Source of the DNA: Acidimicrobiales bacterium
Lineage (GTDB): Bacteria > Actinomycetota > Acidimicrobiia > Acidimicrobiales > UBA8190
NCBI GenBank assembly: GCA_035531755.1
Contig: DATKSK010000028.1
Coordinates: 1 to 64,000 of the forward strand
DNA length: 64,000 nt
Direction: 5' to 3'
Below the pieces are notes generated by a model. The model did not search any database, had not been told where the DNA came from, and worked only from the letters and a program-made list of their open reading frames with translations. The translations under genes were made by a program, and so were the position numbers. Positions within the stretch are counted from its first letter, which is position 1. Each line of letters opens with the position of its first letter. Below, in pieces: positions 50,632 to 59,029 of this stretch.

Positions 50632-51885
50632 ATGCGCTGGAAGATCGAGGACACGCCCGAGCAGGAGGCGTTCCGCCGGGAGTTCCACTCGTGGTTGCGG
50701 GACAACCTTCCCGCCGGGTGGACCGAGGCGGCCGCCGCCGGCGACGACCGGGCCCTCGAGGCGCTGAAGGCGGACAGCGGGTTCAACCCCTTCACGTGGC
50801 AGGGCACGATCGGGCGGAGCCCCTATGCCGCGCCCCTGTGGCCCCAGGAGTACGGGGGGCTGTCGGGCGAGGCGTGGATGCAGCAGGTCATCCGGTCCGA
50901 GCTCGTGCGGTACCGGCTCCCCACGGTGTCGATCAACCTGCTCGGCGTGGGCCTCGCCGGGCCGACTCTGATCGAGCACGGGACCGACGCGCAGAAGGAG
51001 CGCTACCTGCGCAAGATCCTGTCGGGCGAGGAGATCTGGTGTCAGCTCTTCAGCGAGCCGGGCTCGGGGTCCGACCTGGCGTCGCTGTCGACGCGGGCGG
51101 TGCGCGACGGCGACGAGTGGGTCGTGAACGGCCAGAAGGTGTGGACGACGATCGCCCAATTCGCCGCCTTCGGCATGCTGCTCGCCCGCACCGATCCCGA
51201 CGTGCCCAAGCACGAGGGGCTGAGCTACTTCATCCTGGACATGAAGACCCCCGGCGTGGAGGTCCGCCCCCTCAGGCAGCTGACCGGCTCCTCGGAGTTC
51301 AACGAGGTGTTCCTGTCCGAGGTGCGTGTCCCCGACGCCAACCGCGTGGGCGCCGTCGGCGACGGCTGGCGCTGCGCCCGCACCACGCTCATGAACGAGC
51401 GGGTGGCGCTGGCCGGCATCTCGCTCGACCCCGTGTCGTTCACCGGGGGCGTGCGTCGCGACCCGTGGCAGGCGTACCTCGACGGGATCCCGGACCGCAC
51501 CGACCCGCTCGTGCGCCAGCACCTGGCGCAGTTCTACATCGAGTCCGAGGTGAAGGAGATCACCGCCTTCCGCGCCAATTCGGCGCGCCTGCGCGGCCAG
51601 CAACCGGGCCCCGAGGGTGCGGTGAACAAGGTCTTCAACGCCGAGTACAACCAGCGGCGCTCGAGCTTCGCCGTCAACGCCAACGGCGTCGCGGCCACGG
51701 CGTGGCTGCCTGACGACACCGCGTCGCAGGCCCGCGCCCAGACCTTCCTGCGGGCGCGGGCGAACACCATCGAGGGTGGGACGTCGGAGGTCCTGCGCAA
51801 CCAGATGGCGGAGCGGATCCTCGGGCTGCCGCGTGACGTCGAGGTGGACAAGGACGTCGCCTGGGCCGCCGTGAAGCGCAGTTGA
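50632..51885 (+). CDS. Acyl-CoA dehydrogenase
   Basis: 417 residues with a full ACAD fold: EQEAFRREFHSWLRDNLP at the N-terminus, LWPQEYGG, LFSEPGSGSD, NGQKVWTT, and IEGGTSEVLRNQMAERILGLP at the C-terminus. Long identical stretches (for instance VRDGDEWVVNGQKVWTT) show it is a paralogue of the enzyme at 23.8 kb. GGGAGG precedes the ATG by nine bases. It oxidises an acyl-CoA to the 2,3-enoyl-CoA. The next gene, a hotdog thioesterase, overlaps its stop if translated from the TTG. Confidence 0.88.
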   Translation: MRWKIEDTPEQEAFRREFHSWLRDNLPAGWTEAAAAGDDRALEALKADSGFNPFTWQGTIGRSPYAAPLWPQEYGGLSGEAWMQQVIRSELVRYRLPTVSINLLGVGLAGPTLIEHGTDAQKERYLRKILSGEEIWCQLFSEPGSGSDLASLSTRAVRDGDEWVVNGQKVWTTIAQFAAFGMLLARTDPDVPKHEGLSYFILDMKTPGVEVRPLRQLTGSSEFNEVFLSEVRVPDANRVGAVGDGWRCARTTLMNERVALAGISLDPVSFTGGVRRDPWQAYLDGIPDRTDPLVRQHLAQFYIESEVKEITAFRANSARLRGQQPGPEGAVNKVFNAEYNQRRSSFAVNANGVAATAWLPDDTASQARAQTFLRARANTIEGGTSEVLRNQMAERILGLPRDVEVDKDVAWAAVKRS

Positions 51886-52577
51886 CCGCCCTCGGGGAGC
51901 CGACGGGGCACGAACGCGCCGACGAGCCCAGGGCTGACGAGCCCAGGGCCGAGGACGGGCCCGCGTCGCCGGCGCGCATGGAGACGGCGGCGGCGTTGCG
52001 GCGGTTGGGCCACGCCATCGTGGCCCACGAGGTCGACGACGACACCTTCCACCGCATGACGGCGGAGGTCCGTGCGCTCCTCGCCGTGGTCGACGCCATG
52101 GCGCCGAGGCACCGGACACCGCTCGACGTGACACACCGGGTGTTCGTCGTTCCCCCGCCTGACGGCGCATCGCGGTCTCACTTCCCGGACTGCATCGTGA
52201 CCGGCCAGGCGAACCCGATGGGCATGGCGGCGGACATCGTGCGCGACGGTGACGAGGCCGTGCTGCGCACGACCCTGGGGCCCGCCTTCGAAGGCGCGCC
52301 GGGTCGCGCCCACGGCGGGGCGGTCGCCGCGCTCTTCGACGAGGTGATGGGTTTCGTGCTGTCGATCCAGGCCACGCCGGCGTACACCGGGCGGCTGACG
52401 GTGACCTACCGGGCGGCGACCCCGCTCGACCAGGAGCTCGAGCTGAGGGCCAAGCTGCACTCGCGCCACGGCCGCAAGCTCAGGATCGAAGCGCACGCCC
52501 GCCAGGGAGAGACGCTCCTCGCCGAGGCCGACGGCCTGTTCGTGGCGGTCGACCCCGAGCGCTTCGCCGCCGGCTGA
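51882..52577 (+). CDS. PaaI-like hotdog thioesterase
   Basis: Up to 231 residues. The hotdog core is in the second half: GRAHGGAVAALFDEVMGFVLS holds the usual HGG and the catalytic Asp/Glu helix position, followed by GRLTVTYRAATPLDQELELRAKL. It should hydrolyse short- or aryl-acyl-CoA. The first 30 residues are Glu/Arg/Pro/Asp-rich repeats (ADEPR twice) and probably not folded. Start is uncertain: TTG 51882 overlaps the ACAD stop, whereas ATG 51978 begins just before the first helix. Same operon as the ACAD. Confidence 0.78.
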   Translation: MTALGEPTGHERADEPRADEPRAEDGPASPARMETAAALRRLGHAIVAHEVDDDTFHRMTAEVRALLAVVDAMAPRHRTPLDVTHRVFVVPPPDGASRSHFPDCIVTGQANPMGMAADIVRDGDEAVLRTTLGPAFEGAPGRAHGGAVAALFDEVMGFVLSIQATPAYTGRLTVTYRAATPLDQELELRAKLHSRHGRKLRIEAHARQGETLLAEADGLFVAVDPERFAAG

Positions 52578-52645
52578 GACCGCCGGAGAGGTGACCGAGA
52601 GCCGCACCGAGCAGGCCCGGAGCCCGCCCCGCCGGTCGCAGCGCC

Positions 52646-52894
52646 TCAGCGAGCAGGCGACGTGGAAGTGCCGGCGTCGGCGACGGTGCTCGTCGTGGCT
52701 GTGGCGGTGCTCCCGGTGCCGGCCGACGGGAAGTGGACCGGCGGTCGGAGGGCCGGTGCCGGGCTGCTCGTGCGGAGCGTGGGGGCCAGGTTGAGCAGGG
52801 CGACGACGCCGGCGACCACCACCGCCGACGGTAGGTAGCGCCGGACGAGGACGAACGCTCCCACGACCGGCCCGCGCCGCCGCGTGCCGGCCAT
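52646..52894 (-). CDS. Small membrane-anchored protein
   Basis: 82 residues. A basic start (RRR), one hydrophobic segment (VLVRRYLPSAVVVAGVVALLNLAP), then a Pro/Ser/Thr/Ala-rich tail with no domain. The ATG at 52894 shares one base with the stop codon of the fused ABC transporter, so translation would be coupled. Inferred to be a single-pass membrane protein of the transporter operon. It may be an accessory or stabilising peptide, or a chance frame. Confidence 0.45.
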   Translation of the reverse strand: MAGTRRRGPVVGAFVLVRRYLPSAVVVAGVVALLNLAPTLRTSSPAPALRPPVHFPSAGTGSTATATTSTVADAGTSTSPAR

Positions 52895-55800
52895 CACCCC
52901 ACCCCCCGGGTCGCCAGCGCGTGCGCGGGCTCGGTGGCGGCGCGCCCGCCGAGCAACTCCTCGGAGCCGAGGTAGGCGGCCACCACCGCGGGGTCGTCGA
53001 GGACGTCGGCCGTGCCCCCTTCGGCGATGACCTCCCCGACGTGCATGCAGGCGATGCGGTCGGCGATGGAGGTCACCAGGGGGACGTCGTGCTCGATCAC
53101 CACGAAGGACGCGCCCGTCTGGTCGCGCAGGGCCAGGAGCATCTCACCCAGCGCCTCGGACTCGCGCTGCGCGATCCCGGCGCTGGGCTCGTCGAGCAAC
53201 AGCACCTCGGGCTCGTGGGCGAAGACAGCCGCCAGCTCGAGCACCCGGCGGGTCCCCGAGCTCAGCTCCGACACGGCGTGCTCCCGGAACCGGTCCAGCC
53301 CGAACAGCACCACGATGCGGTCGACCTGGCCGTCCACCTCGACCTCGGACCTGATGGCGGCCGCCAGCCGCAGGGCACCCGCCACGGGGTCGCGCACCGG
53401 CACGTGACGCTCGAGCGACGTCCTGAGCACGTCGGCGACCGTCATGGCGGGGAACAGCCTGGCGTCCTGGAACACGCGCCCCAGACCGCGCGCCGCTCGC
53501 CGCGCCGGCGACAGCCTCGTGACGTCACGGCCGTGGAGGCGGACGCGGCCGGCGTCGGGGACGACGAACCCCGAGCACACGTCGAACAGCGTCGTCTTGC
53601 CGGCGCCGTTGGACCCGATCACGCCCACGATCTCGCCCGGCATGACCCGGAGGCTCACGTCGGTGAGGGCGGCGACGCCGCCGTACTGCTTCGTGGCGCC
53701 GACCACCTCGAGGGCGGGAACCGGTTCGATTCCGCAGATCGCCCGAGCCGGGTGCGCGCCCGGCGACCAGGACCGCGACACAGTGGCCGCCGGCCCGCCG
53801 GCCCCATCGGGGACGGCCGCCAACCGGTCGACACCGTCGGGTGCAGCCGTCAACCCGTCGGGGAGTGCGGCCGGCCTGTCCGCACCGTCCGGGACGGCGA
53901 TCAGTCCGTCCCCGGCATCGGAGGTCCCTGCCATCGACGACTCGAACGCGTCGGGGACCGCCGTCATGGCGCGGCGAAGATCGGCGGCGGACACCGGGTC
54001 GGGCGCGGACACCGGGTCGGGCGCGGCCACCGGGTCGGGCACGGCCACCATGCCCGTCGTCCCGTCGTCGACGCCCGGCGCCGGGGCGGGATCGGGCACG
54101 TCGGGTCGAGCGAACGGTAGGAGGCCTCCGCCGAGGATGACCGCCACGTCGTCGGGCGTGAGGACCGTCGGCGGCGCGCTCGGAACCGCCGCCGCCCGGA
54201 CGGCGACGGGCGGCTCCCGGTGCTTGGCCCGGACGGCGGCGTGCATGAACACCGAGCGCAGCAGGTCGGGCTGGTGCGCCAGCTCGGGCGTCGGACCGCT
54301 GAAGCGCAGCCTGCCGCGCTCCATGAAGACGGCGCGGTCGGAGATCGACGCCGCCAGGTTGACGGACTGCTCGACGATCACGACGGTGACCCCGCTCTCG
54401 GCCAGGTCGCGCACTACCTGCACGAGATCGCCCACGACCGTCGGGGCCAGCCCGAGCGACAGCTCGTCGATGAGCAGCAGGCGCGGCCGGCACAGCAGCG
54501 CCTGGGCGAGCGCGAGCATCTGCTGCTCGCCTCCCGACAGCAACCCGGCCCGCTGGCGACCGCGATCGGCGAGGCGGGGGAAGATCTCGAGGATCCGGTC
54601 GGTGGCCGCCCGGGCGAAGGCCTCGTCGTGGTGGTTGCGCCGGGCCAGCCACGCTCCCATGCGCAGGTTCTCGCCGACGGTCAGCGACGGGAAGACGCCG
54701 CGTCCGCCGAGCACGGTGACGATGCCGGCCTCGACGCGCCGTCGTGGGCTCCAGGAGCTGATGTCGGTCCCGAGGTACCGCACCGACCCGGCGGCCGGGC
54801 GGATCAGGCCGGCGGCGACCTTGAGGGCCGTGGTCTTGCCGGCGCCGTTGGTGCCGAGCAGCGCGACCACCTCCCCCTGGGCCACACCCAGGTGCACGCT
54901 CCGCAGCGCCGGGACCCGGCCGTAACGGGCGTCGACGTGCGCCATGGCGAACATCGACCTGCGGCCGTCGGGGGGGCGGGCGTCGACCGGGGCGCCGTCG
55001 AGGCTCGGCGCCTGCCAGTGGACCTCGAGGTCCTCGAGTGCCGCCAGGCGAAGGGCGGCGGTGTGCACGGGCACCCCGGATCCCGGGCGGGCGTCGTCCC
55101 ACGACGCATCGGCGGCGGCACCGGGCGCAGCCGCCCGGTCGGGCACGGGACCGACGGCACCGCCGCCGGCGGTGCCGTGTCGGGCGGCCCGACGACCGGC
55201 CCCCGGGGGGTCGGTGCCGGCGCGCCGGGCGAGCACCGAGAGCGCGGCATCGCGCAGCCGGAACACGATGCCGCCGAGGCCCTCGGGCCACACCATGAGC
55301 ACGACGAGCAGTCCCGCACCCGACACCACCAGCTGCCACACGTCGGGGAGGAAGCTCGCCGAGCCCCGGATGTAGAGCGCACCCAGCACGCCGCCGGTCA
55401 ACGACCCCAGGCCGCCGATGACGGCCATGGCGAACACGCTCACGGACTCGTCGGGGGGGAACCCCGCCGGGGCCTGGGGGATGCCCTGCTGCGCCACCAC
55501 GAGCAACGATCCTGCGACGCCCGCCAGGGCGCCGGCGATGGCGAATGCCATGAGTCGCGACTTGAGCGCGCTTATGCCGTAGGCGGACGCACCACGGGGG
55601 CTCTCGCGCACCGCCACGATGACGCGCCCGGCCCACCCCCGGCGCAGGTTCCACGCCAGCGCCACGGCCAGCACGAGGAAGAGGAGACAGAACTCGTACA
55701 GCGTGTAGGGCGAGTGCAGGTCGAAGCGCCCGAAGAGCACGGGCTGCGAGACCGACGACGGGGTGAGCCAGGGCACATACGCCGACGACAACAGGAACGA

Positions 55801-57213
55801 GGACGCCACCACGGCGAAGGCGAGGGTGGCGACGGCGAGGTACAGGCCCTGGATGCGCAGGGCCGGGATGCCGACGACGCAGGCGACGACGGCGCCCGCC
55901 GCCGAGGCCGCCACCATGGCCACGAGCAGGTCGAGGTGCACGTGGACGACGAGGGCGCCGGTGACGGCGGCCCCGATGCCGACCAGCGCGTACTGCCCCA
56001 GGCTGATCTGGCCCGCCCAGCCGGCGAGCACGACGAGCGACACCGCGATGATCCCGTAGATGGGGACGTAGGTCAGCGTGCTCAGCCGGGGGGCGGGCAG
56101 CTGGAGGGGGATCACGACGGCGGCGGCGGCCACGGCGACGAGGCCGACCGCCCTGGCGGCCTTCACGGCGCGCAGCGCACTGAGCGCGGGCGCGATGCGC
56201 GGGATCTCGCGCAGGGCCACGAAGCCACCGAAGGCATTGCCGTCGGGTCGGCGGGTCACCCGCCGCTGCAGGAGCAGTGCGGCCAGGATGAGGACGAAGG
56301 CGATGACGTCGGTATAGGGGGCCTGGTGGTAGCTCCACGAGCTCGCCTGGCTGACGATCGCCAGGACCACCGCCCACAGCACGGTCAGGGGCAGCGACTC
56401 CATGCCCGCCAGGACGGCGGCCGCCAACGGCGTGAGGAGCGTGGCGGGCCCCGAGGCGACCCCGACGTTCTGCCCGAGGATGGGGGCCGACAGGATGGCG
56501 CCGACACCGGACAGGCCCGCGGCCACCATCCACGTGATGGTGCTCAGCCGCCGGACGGGTATCCCGAGGAGCACGGCCCGTTCGGCGGAGTCGGCGGCGG
56601 CGCGGATGGCGGTGCCGGTGTCGGTGCGCTGGAAGAACCAGTACAGCGCACCGAGCGCCACGGGCACGACGCTGAGCGCCAGCAGGTCGTCGCCCGAGAA
56701 GGTGAACGGGCTCACGCGGAAGTGGAAGGAGAACGGCGTCGTGAAGGTGGTCGTCGAGTGCGAGGGCTTGAGCTGGCGCGGCAGCTCCACCTGCGCCGCC
56801 CCCAGGAGCTGCGCCAGCCCGATGGTGGCGACCGTGAAGATCATCCGCGGGGCGTCGGTGAATCGGCGGGCGACGACGACGTCGACGAGCCACCCCGTCG
56901 CCACCGCCCCCGCCAACCCCACGGGGACCGCCACGTAATACGACCAGTGCTCGCCGGTGACGAGGACGATGGCCAGGGACGCCGCCAGGCCGCCGATGGC
57001 GGTCTGGGCGAAGTTGATGATGCGCGTCGACCGGTAGACGAGGACGAGGCCCATGGCCACGAGGCCCTGCAGACCGCCGAGCACCAGGCCGCGGAGGAGC
57101 ACCCCGGCGGGGAGATGGCTGGGCAGGAAGCGGTCGGCCACGACGTAGGCGCCGACGATGGCGGCGGCGCCGATCGTCCATGCGCCGATCCGGCCGCGCC
57201 CCGCACCGCTCAT
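52894..57213 (-). CDS. Four-domain fused branched-chain amino-acid-type ABC transporter
   Basis: 1439 residues without interruption. Residues about 10-315 form a LivH-like permease (LVLVYRSTRIINFAQTAIG); about 345-645 a LivM-like permease (VLAGWAGQISLGQYALVGIG); about 725-960 a LivF-like ATPase with Walker A GTNGAGKTT at 787-795, signature LSGGEQQ and Walker B LLLIDE; about 1150-1420 a LivG-like ATPase with GSNGAGKTT at about 1200, LSSGTRR and LLLDEPSAG. Two low-complexity linkers (about 645-725 and 960-1145) join them. These are separate genes in most bacteria. It would import branched-chain amino acids, amides, urea or organic acids. ATG 57213 overlaps the binding-protein stop by 4 nt. Confidence 0.9.
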   Translation of the reverse strand: MSGAGRGRIGAWTIGAAAIVGAYVVADRFLPSHLPAGVLLRGLVLGGLQGLVAMGLVLVYRSTRIINFAQTAIGGLAASLAIVLVTGEHWSYYVAVPVGLAGAVATGWLVDVVVARRFTDAPRMIFTVATIGLAQLLGAAQVELPRQLKPSHSTTTFTTPFSFHFRVSPFTFSGDDLLALSVVPVALGALYWFFQRTDTGTAIRAAADSAERAVLLGIPVRRLSTITWMVAAGLSGVGAILSAPILGQNVGVASGPATLLTPLAAAVLAGMESLPLTVLWAVVLAIVSQASSWSYHQAPYTDVIAFVLILAALLLQRRVTRRPDGNAFGGFVALREIPRIAPALSALRAVKAARAVGLVAVAAAAVVIPLQLPAPRLSTLTYVPIYGIIAVSLVVLAGWAGQISLGQYALVGIGAAVTGALVVHVHLDLLVAMVAASAAGAVVACVVGIPALRIQGLYLAVATLAFAVVASSFLLSSAYVPWLTPSSVSQPVLFGRFDLHSPYTLYEFCLLFLVLAVALAWNLRRGWAGRVIVAVRESPRGASAYGISALKSRLMAFAIAGALAGVAGSLLVVAQQGIPQAPAGFPPDESVSVFAMAVIGGLGSLTGGVLGALYIRGSASFLPDVWQLVVSGAGLLVVLMVWPEGLGGIVFRLRDAALSVLARRAGTDPPGAGRRAARHGTAGGGAVGPVPDRAAAPGAAADASWDDARPGSGVPVHTAALRLAALEDLEVHWQAPSLDGAPVDARPPDGRRSMFAMAHVDARYGRVPALRSVHLGVAQGEVVALLGTNGAGKTTALKVAAGLIRPAAGSVRYLGTDISSWSPRRRVEAGIVTVLGGRGVFPSLTVGENLRMGAWLARRNHHDEAFARAATDRILEIFPRLADRGRQRAGLLSGGEQQMLALAQALLCRPRLLLIDELSLGLAPTVVGDLVQVVRDLAESGVTVVIVEQSVNLAASISDRAVFMERGRLRFSGPTPELAHQPDLLRSVFMHAAVRAKHREPPVAVRAAAVPSAPPTVLTPDDVAVILGGGLLPFARPDVPDPAPAPGVDDGTTGMVAVPDPVAAPDPVSAPDPVSAADLRRAMTAVPDAFESSMAGTSDAGDGLIAVPDGADRPAALPDGLTAAPDGVDRLAAVPDGAGGPAATVSRSWSPGAHPARAICGIEPVPALEVVGATKQYGGVAALTDVSLRVMPGEIVGVIGSNGAGKTTLFDVCSGFVVPDAGRVRLHGRDVTRLSPARRAARGLGRVFQDARLFPAMTVADVLRTSLERHVPVRDPVAGALRLAAAIRSEVEVDGQVDRIVVLFGLDRFREHAVSELSSGTRRVLELAAVFAHEPEVLLLDEPSAGIAQRESEALGEMLLALRDQTGASFVVIEHDVPLVTSIADRIACMHVGEVIAEGGTADVLDDPAVVAAYLGSEELLGGRAATEPAHALATRGVG
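53987..54040. repeat. 18-bp in-frame tandem repeat in the ABC linker
   Basis: Three copies of GCGGACACCGGGTCGGGC, the third with one change. On the minus strand they encode Pro-Asp-Pro-Val-Ser-Ala units in the linker between the two ATPase domains, so changes in copy number would lengthen or shorten the linker without breaking the frame. Confidence 0.88.
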
Positions 57214-58868
57214 GACGGGCACGTCGGCTGTGTGTGGGGCGGGACGCCGCTGGCGCGGCTGCTCGGCGCGTCCCCGCCGCCGGACGGAGCGGCGAACCGG
57301 AAGACCTTGCCCCTGTCACAGGGCACGAAGGCGCCGAGCTGTCCGTCCTGGCGGCTCGTGGCCGTCGGGCTCCAGCGCAGGAGCTGGTAGTCCGACGCCG
57401 GGTCGACGCTGCCGGGACCGAACGACCACCCGCCGAGCTGGCCCCCGGGGGCCGAGGGGGCGAGCGAGGCGGTGTCCGCCATGGCGGCGTGCAGCGTCCG
57501 GGGGGTCAGATCGGGCCCCGCCGCCTGCAGGAGGTCGAAGAAGTACAGCATCGAGCCGTAGACGAAGGGGTACGACGGGAGCAGGCCGTCCTGCGAGCCG
57601 CCGTTCCCGAGCTCATAGGCCCTCACGGCCTCCTGGTCGGCGTGCGCCACCGTCGCCGTGCCGGTGGCCAGGATGCCGGCGGCCTCGTCGGCCGCGCCCG
57701 ACTTGGTGACCTCGTTGCGCACGAAGGTGTCCTGGTTGTCGCTGTTGCCGGCGAAATAGGACTGGAACACCCACTCGGGGCGGTACCCGTCGGCATGGGC
57801 CGCCTGGAGCAGGAACACGGGTGTCACCGGGTCGCACGAGGAGCAGATGATCGTGGTCACACCGTGGGACCGCAGCTGGGCGACGGCGTCGGCCGAGGAC
57901 TGCACGAGGGTGGCCGGGTCGAAGGTGAACCCGACGTCGACCGCCGAGGGGTGGTGCGCGGCGGTGAGCGCAGCCTCGACCTCCTGGGCGCACACCGTGG
58001 CCGTGGAGTTGTCCGGGTAGACGATCCCGTACACCCGGTCCTTGGCCCGCAGGTCGGCCTCGCCGGCGAACACGGCGGGGCGCTCGGACATGCCCGTGCC
58101 GAGCAGGTCGCCCAGCGCCGACGCGCCCTTGGTGCAGTTCGGCCCCGTCGTGTACTGGTACGGGGACGCCTGCCGGTACCACGACGCGTCCTGGAGGTAC
58201 AGCCCGAACGACGCCACGCCGCGCGCCTGGAGCGCGCCGGTGTAGATCACGCTCGAGTCCACGAGCGACATGTCGGCGAACCCGTGGATGGCGGACGACA
58301 CGGTGAGGGCGTCGGCCTGGGCCTCGGCCATGCCCGACCCGGTGTCCTCGGTGATGAAGTTCCCCTGGCCGTTGTAGGTGCGCAGCACCACCTTGCGCCC
58401 GTAGAGCTCGAAGTAGTGGTTGAACGTGTTCACGTAGGCCTGCATCGTGTGCACCGCTTCGTCGTTGGTGCCCACGGTCGCCGGCGGGATGAGGGCGTAC
58501 AGCTCCTGGAGCTCGTTGGTCGCCGCCAGCCGGTAGACGAGCGTGATGGTCTTCGACGTCACCCCGTTGGAGGTGGCGCCCCCGTTGTCGCCGTGCCACG
58601 CCGGCTCGCACACCGGGGCGTAGGCCGACCACGGCACCTGGCGCACGCCCGGACCGCAGGAGATGCCGCCGACGGTCGTGCCGGGCGTGCCCGGCGCGGC
58701 CGGCGCGGTGATGCGCGACGCCACGCCGGTGGACGAGGCGGTGGCCGAGATCTTGGGCGACAAGAGCAGCAACAAGGCCAACCCGGCAATGAGGCCGACG
58801 GTCACTGCATGGCGCCGGGCCAACGCGGTCGACCGACGCCCGTGCTGTCGCGGCCTGTGACCGCTCAC
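57210..58868 (-). CDS. ABC substrate-binding protein (Leu/amide-binding type)
   Basis: 552 residues from GTG 58868 with GGCGGGG upstream. A basic start and hydrophobic segment (about 20-37) form a signal anchor or uncleaved leader without a lipobox. The body follows the type I periplasmic binding fold: ITLVYRLAATNELQE, VNTFNHYFELYGRKVVLRTYNGQG, RVYGIVYPDNSTATVC and YRPEWVFQSYFAGNSDN. It delivers substrate to the fused transporter encoded next, whose start overlaps its stop by 4 nt. The length is about 130 residues more than usual, with several cysteines. The substrate is not evident. Confidence 0.83.
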   Translation of the reverse strand: MSGHRPRQHGRRSTALARRHAVTVGLIAGLALLLLLSPKISATASSTGVASRITAPAAPGTPGTTVGGISCGPGVRQVPWSAYAPVCEPAWHGDNGGATSNGVTSKTITLVYRLAATNELQELYALIPPATVGTNDEAVHTMQAYVNTFNHYFELYGRKVVLRTYNGQGNFITEDTGSGMAEAQADALTVSSAIHGFADMSLVDSSVIYTGALQARGVASFGLYLQDASWYRQASPYQYTTGPNCTKGASALGDLLGTGMSERPAVFAGEADLRAKDRVYGIVYPDNSTATVCAQEVEAALTAAHHPSAVDVGFTFDPATLVQSSADAVAQLRSHGVTTIICSSCDPVTPVFLLQAAHADGYRPEWVFQSYFAGNSDNQDTFVRNEVTKSGAADEAAGILATGTATVAHADQEAVRAYELGNGGSQDGLLPSYPFVYGSMLYFFDLLQAAGPDLTPRTLHAAMADTASLAPSAPGGQLGGWSFGPGSVDPASDYQLLRWSPTATSRQDGQLGAFVPCDRGKVFRFAAPSGGGDAPSSRASGVPPHTQPTCPS

Positions 58869-59029
58869 GTCCCCGCCATGTGTGGCATCGGCCCCGGTGT
58901 GTGTCGCATCGCCCCGGTCTCGGCTCGGCCCGGCGCCCGACCCTCGGTCGGCCCGCCCCCACGACCTCCGGGACGCCGGCTGGCGCTCAAGATAGTGCGG
59001 AAGGCCCCCGCGACCCGGGATGTCGGGGG

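Noticed and set aside
53987-54040. Linker repeat as evidence that the ABC genes are really separate
   Set aside because: The repeat keeps frame through the linker and there is no stop, ribosome binding site or good start before the second ATPase domain.
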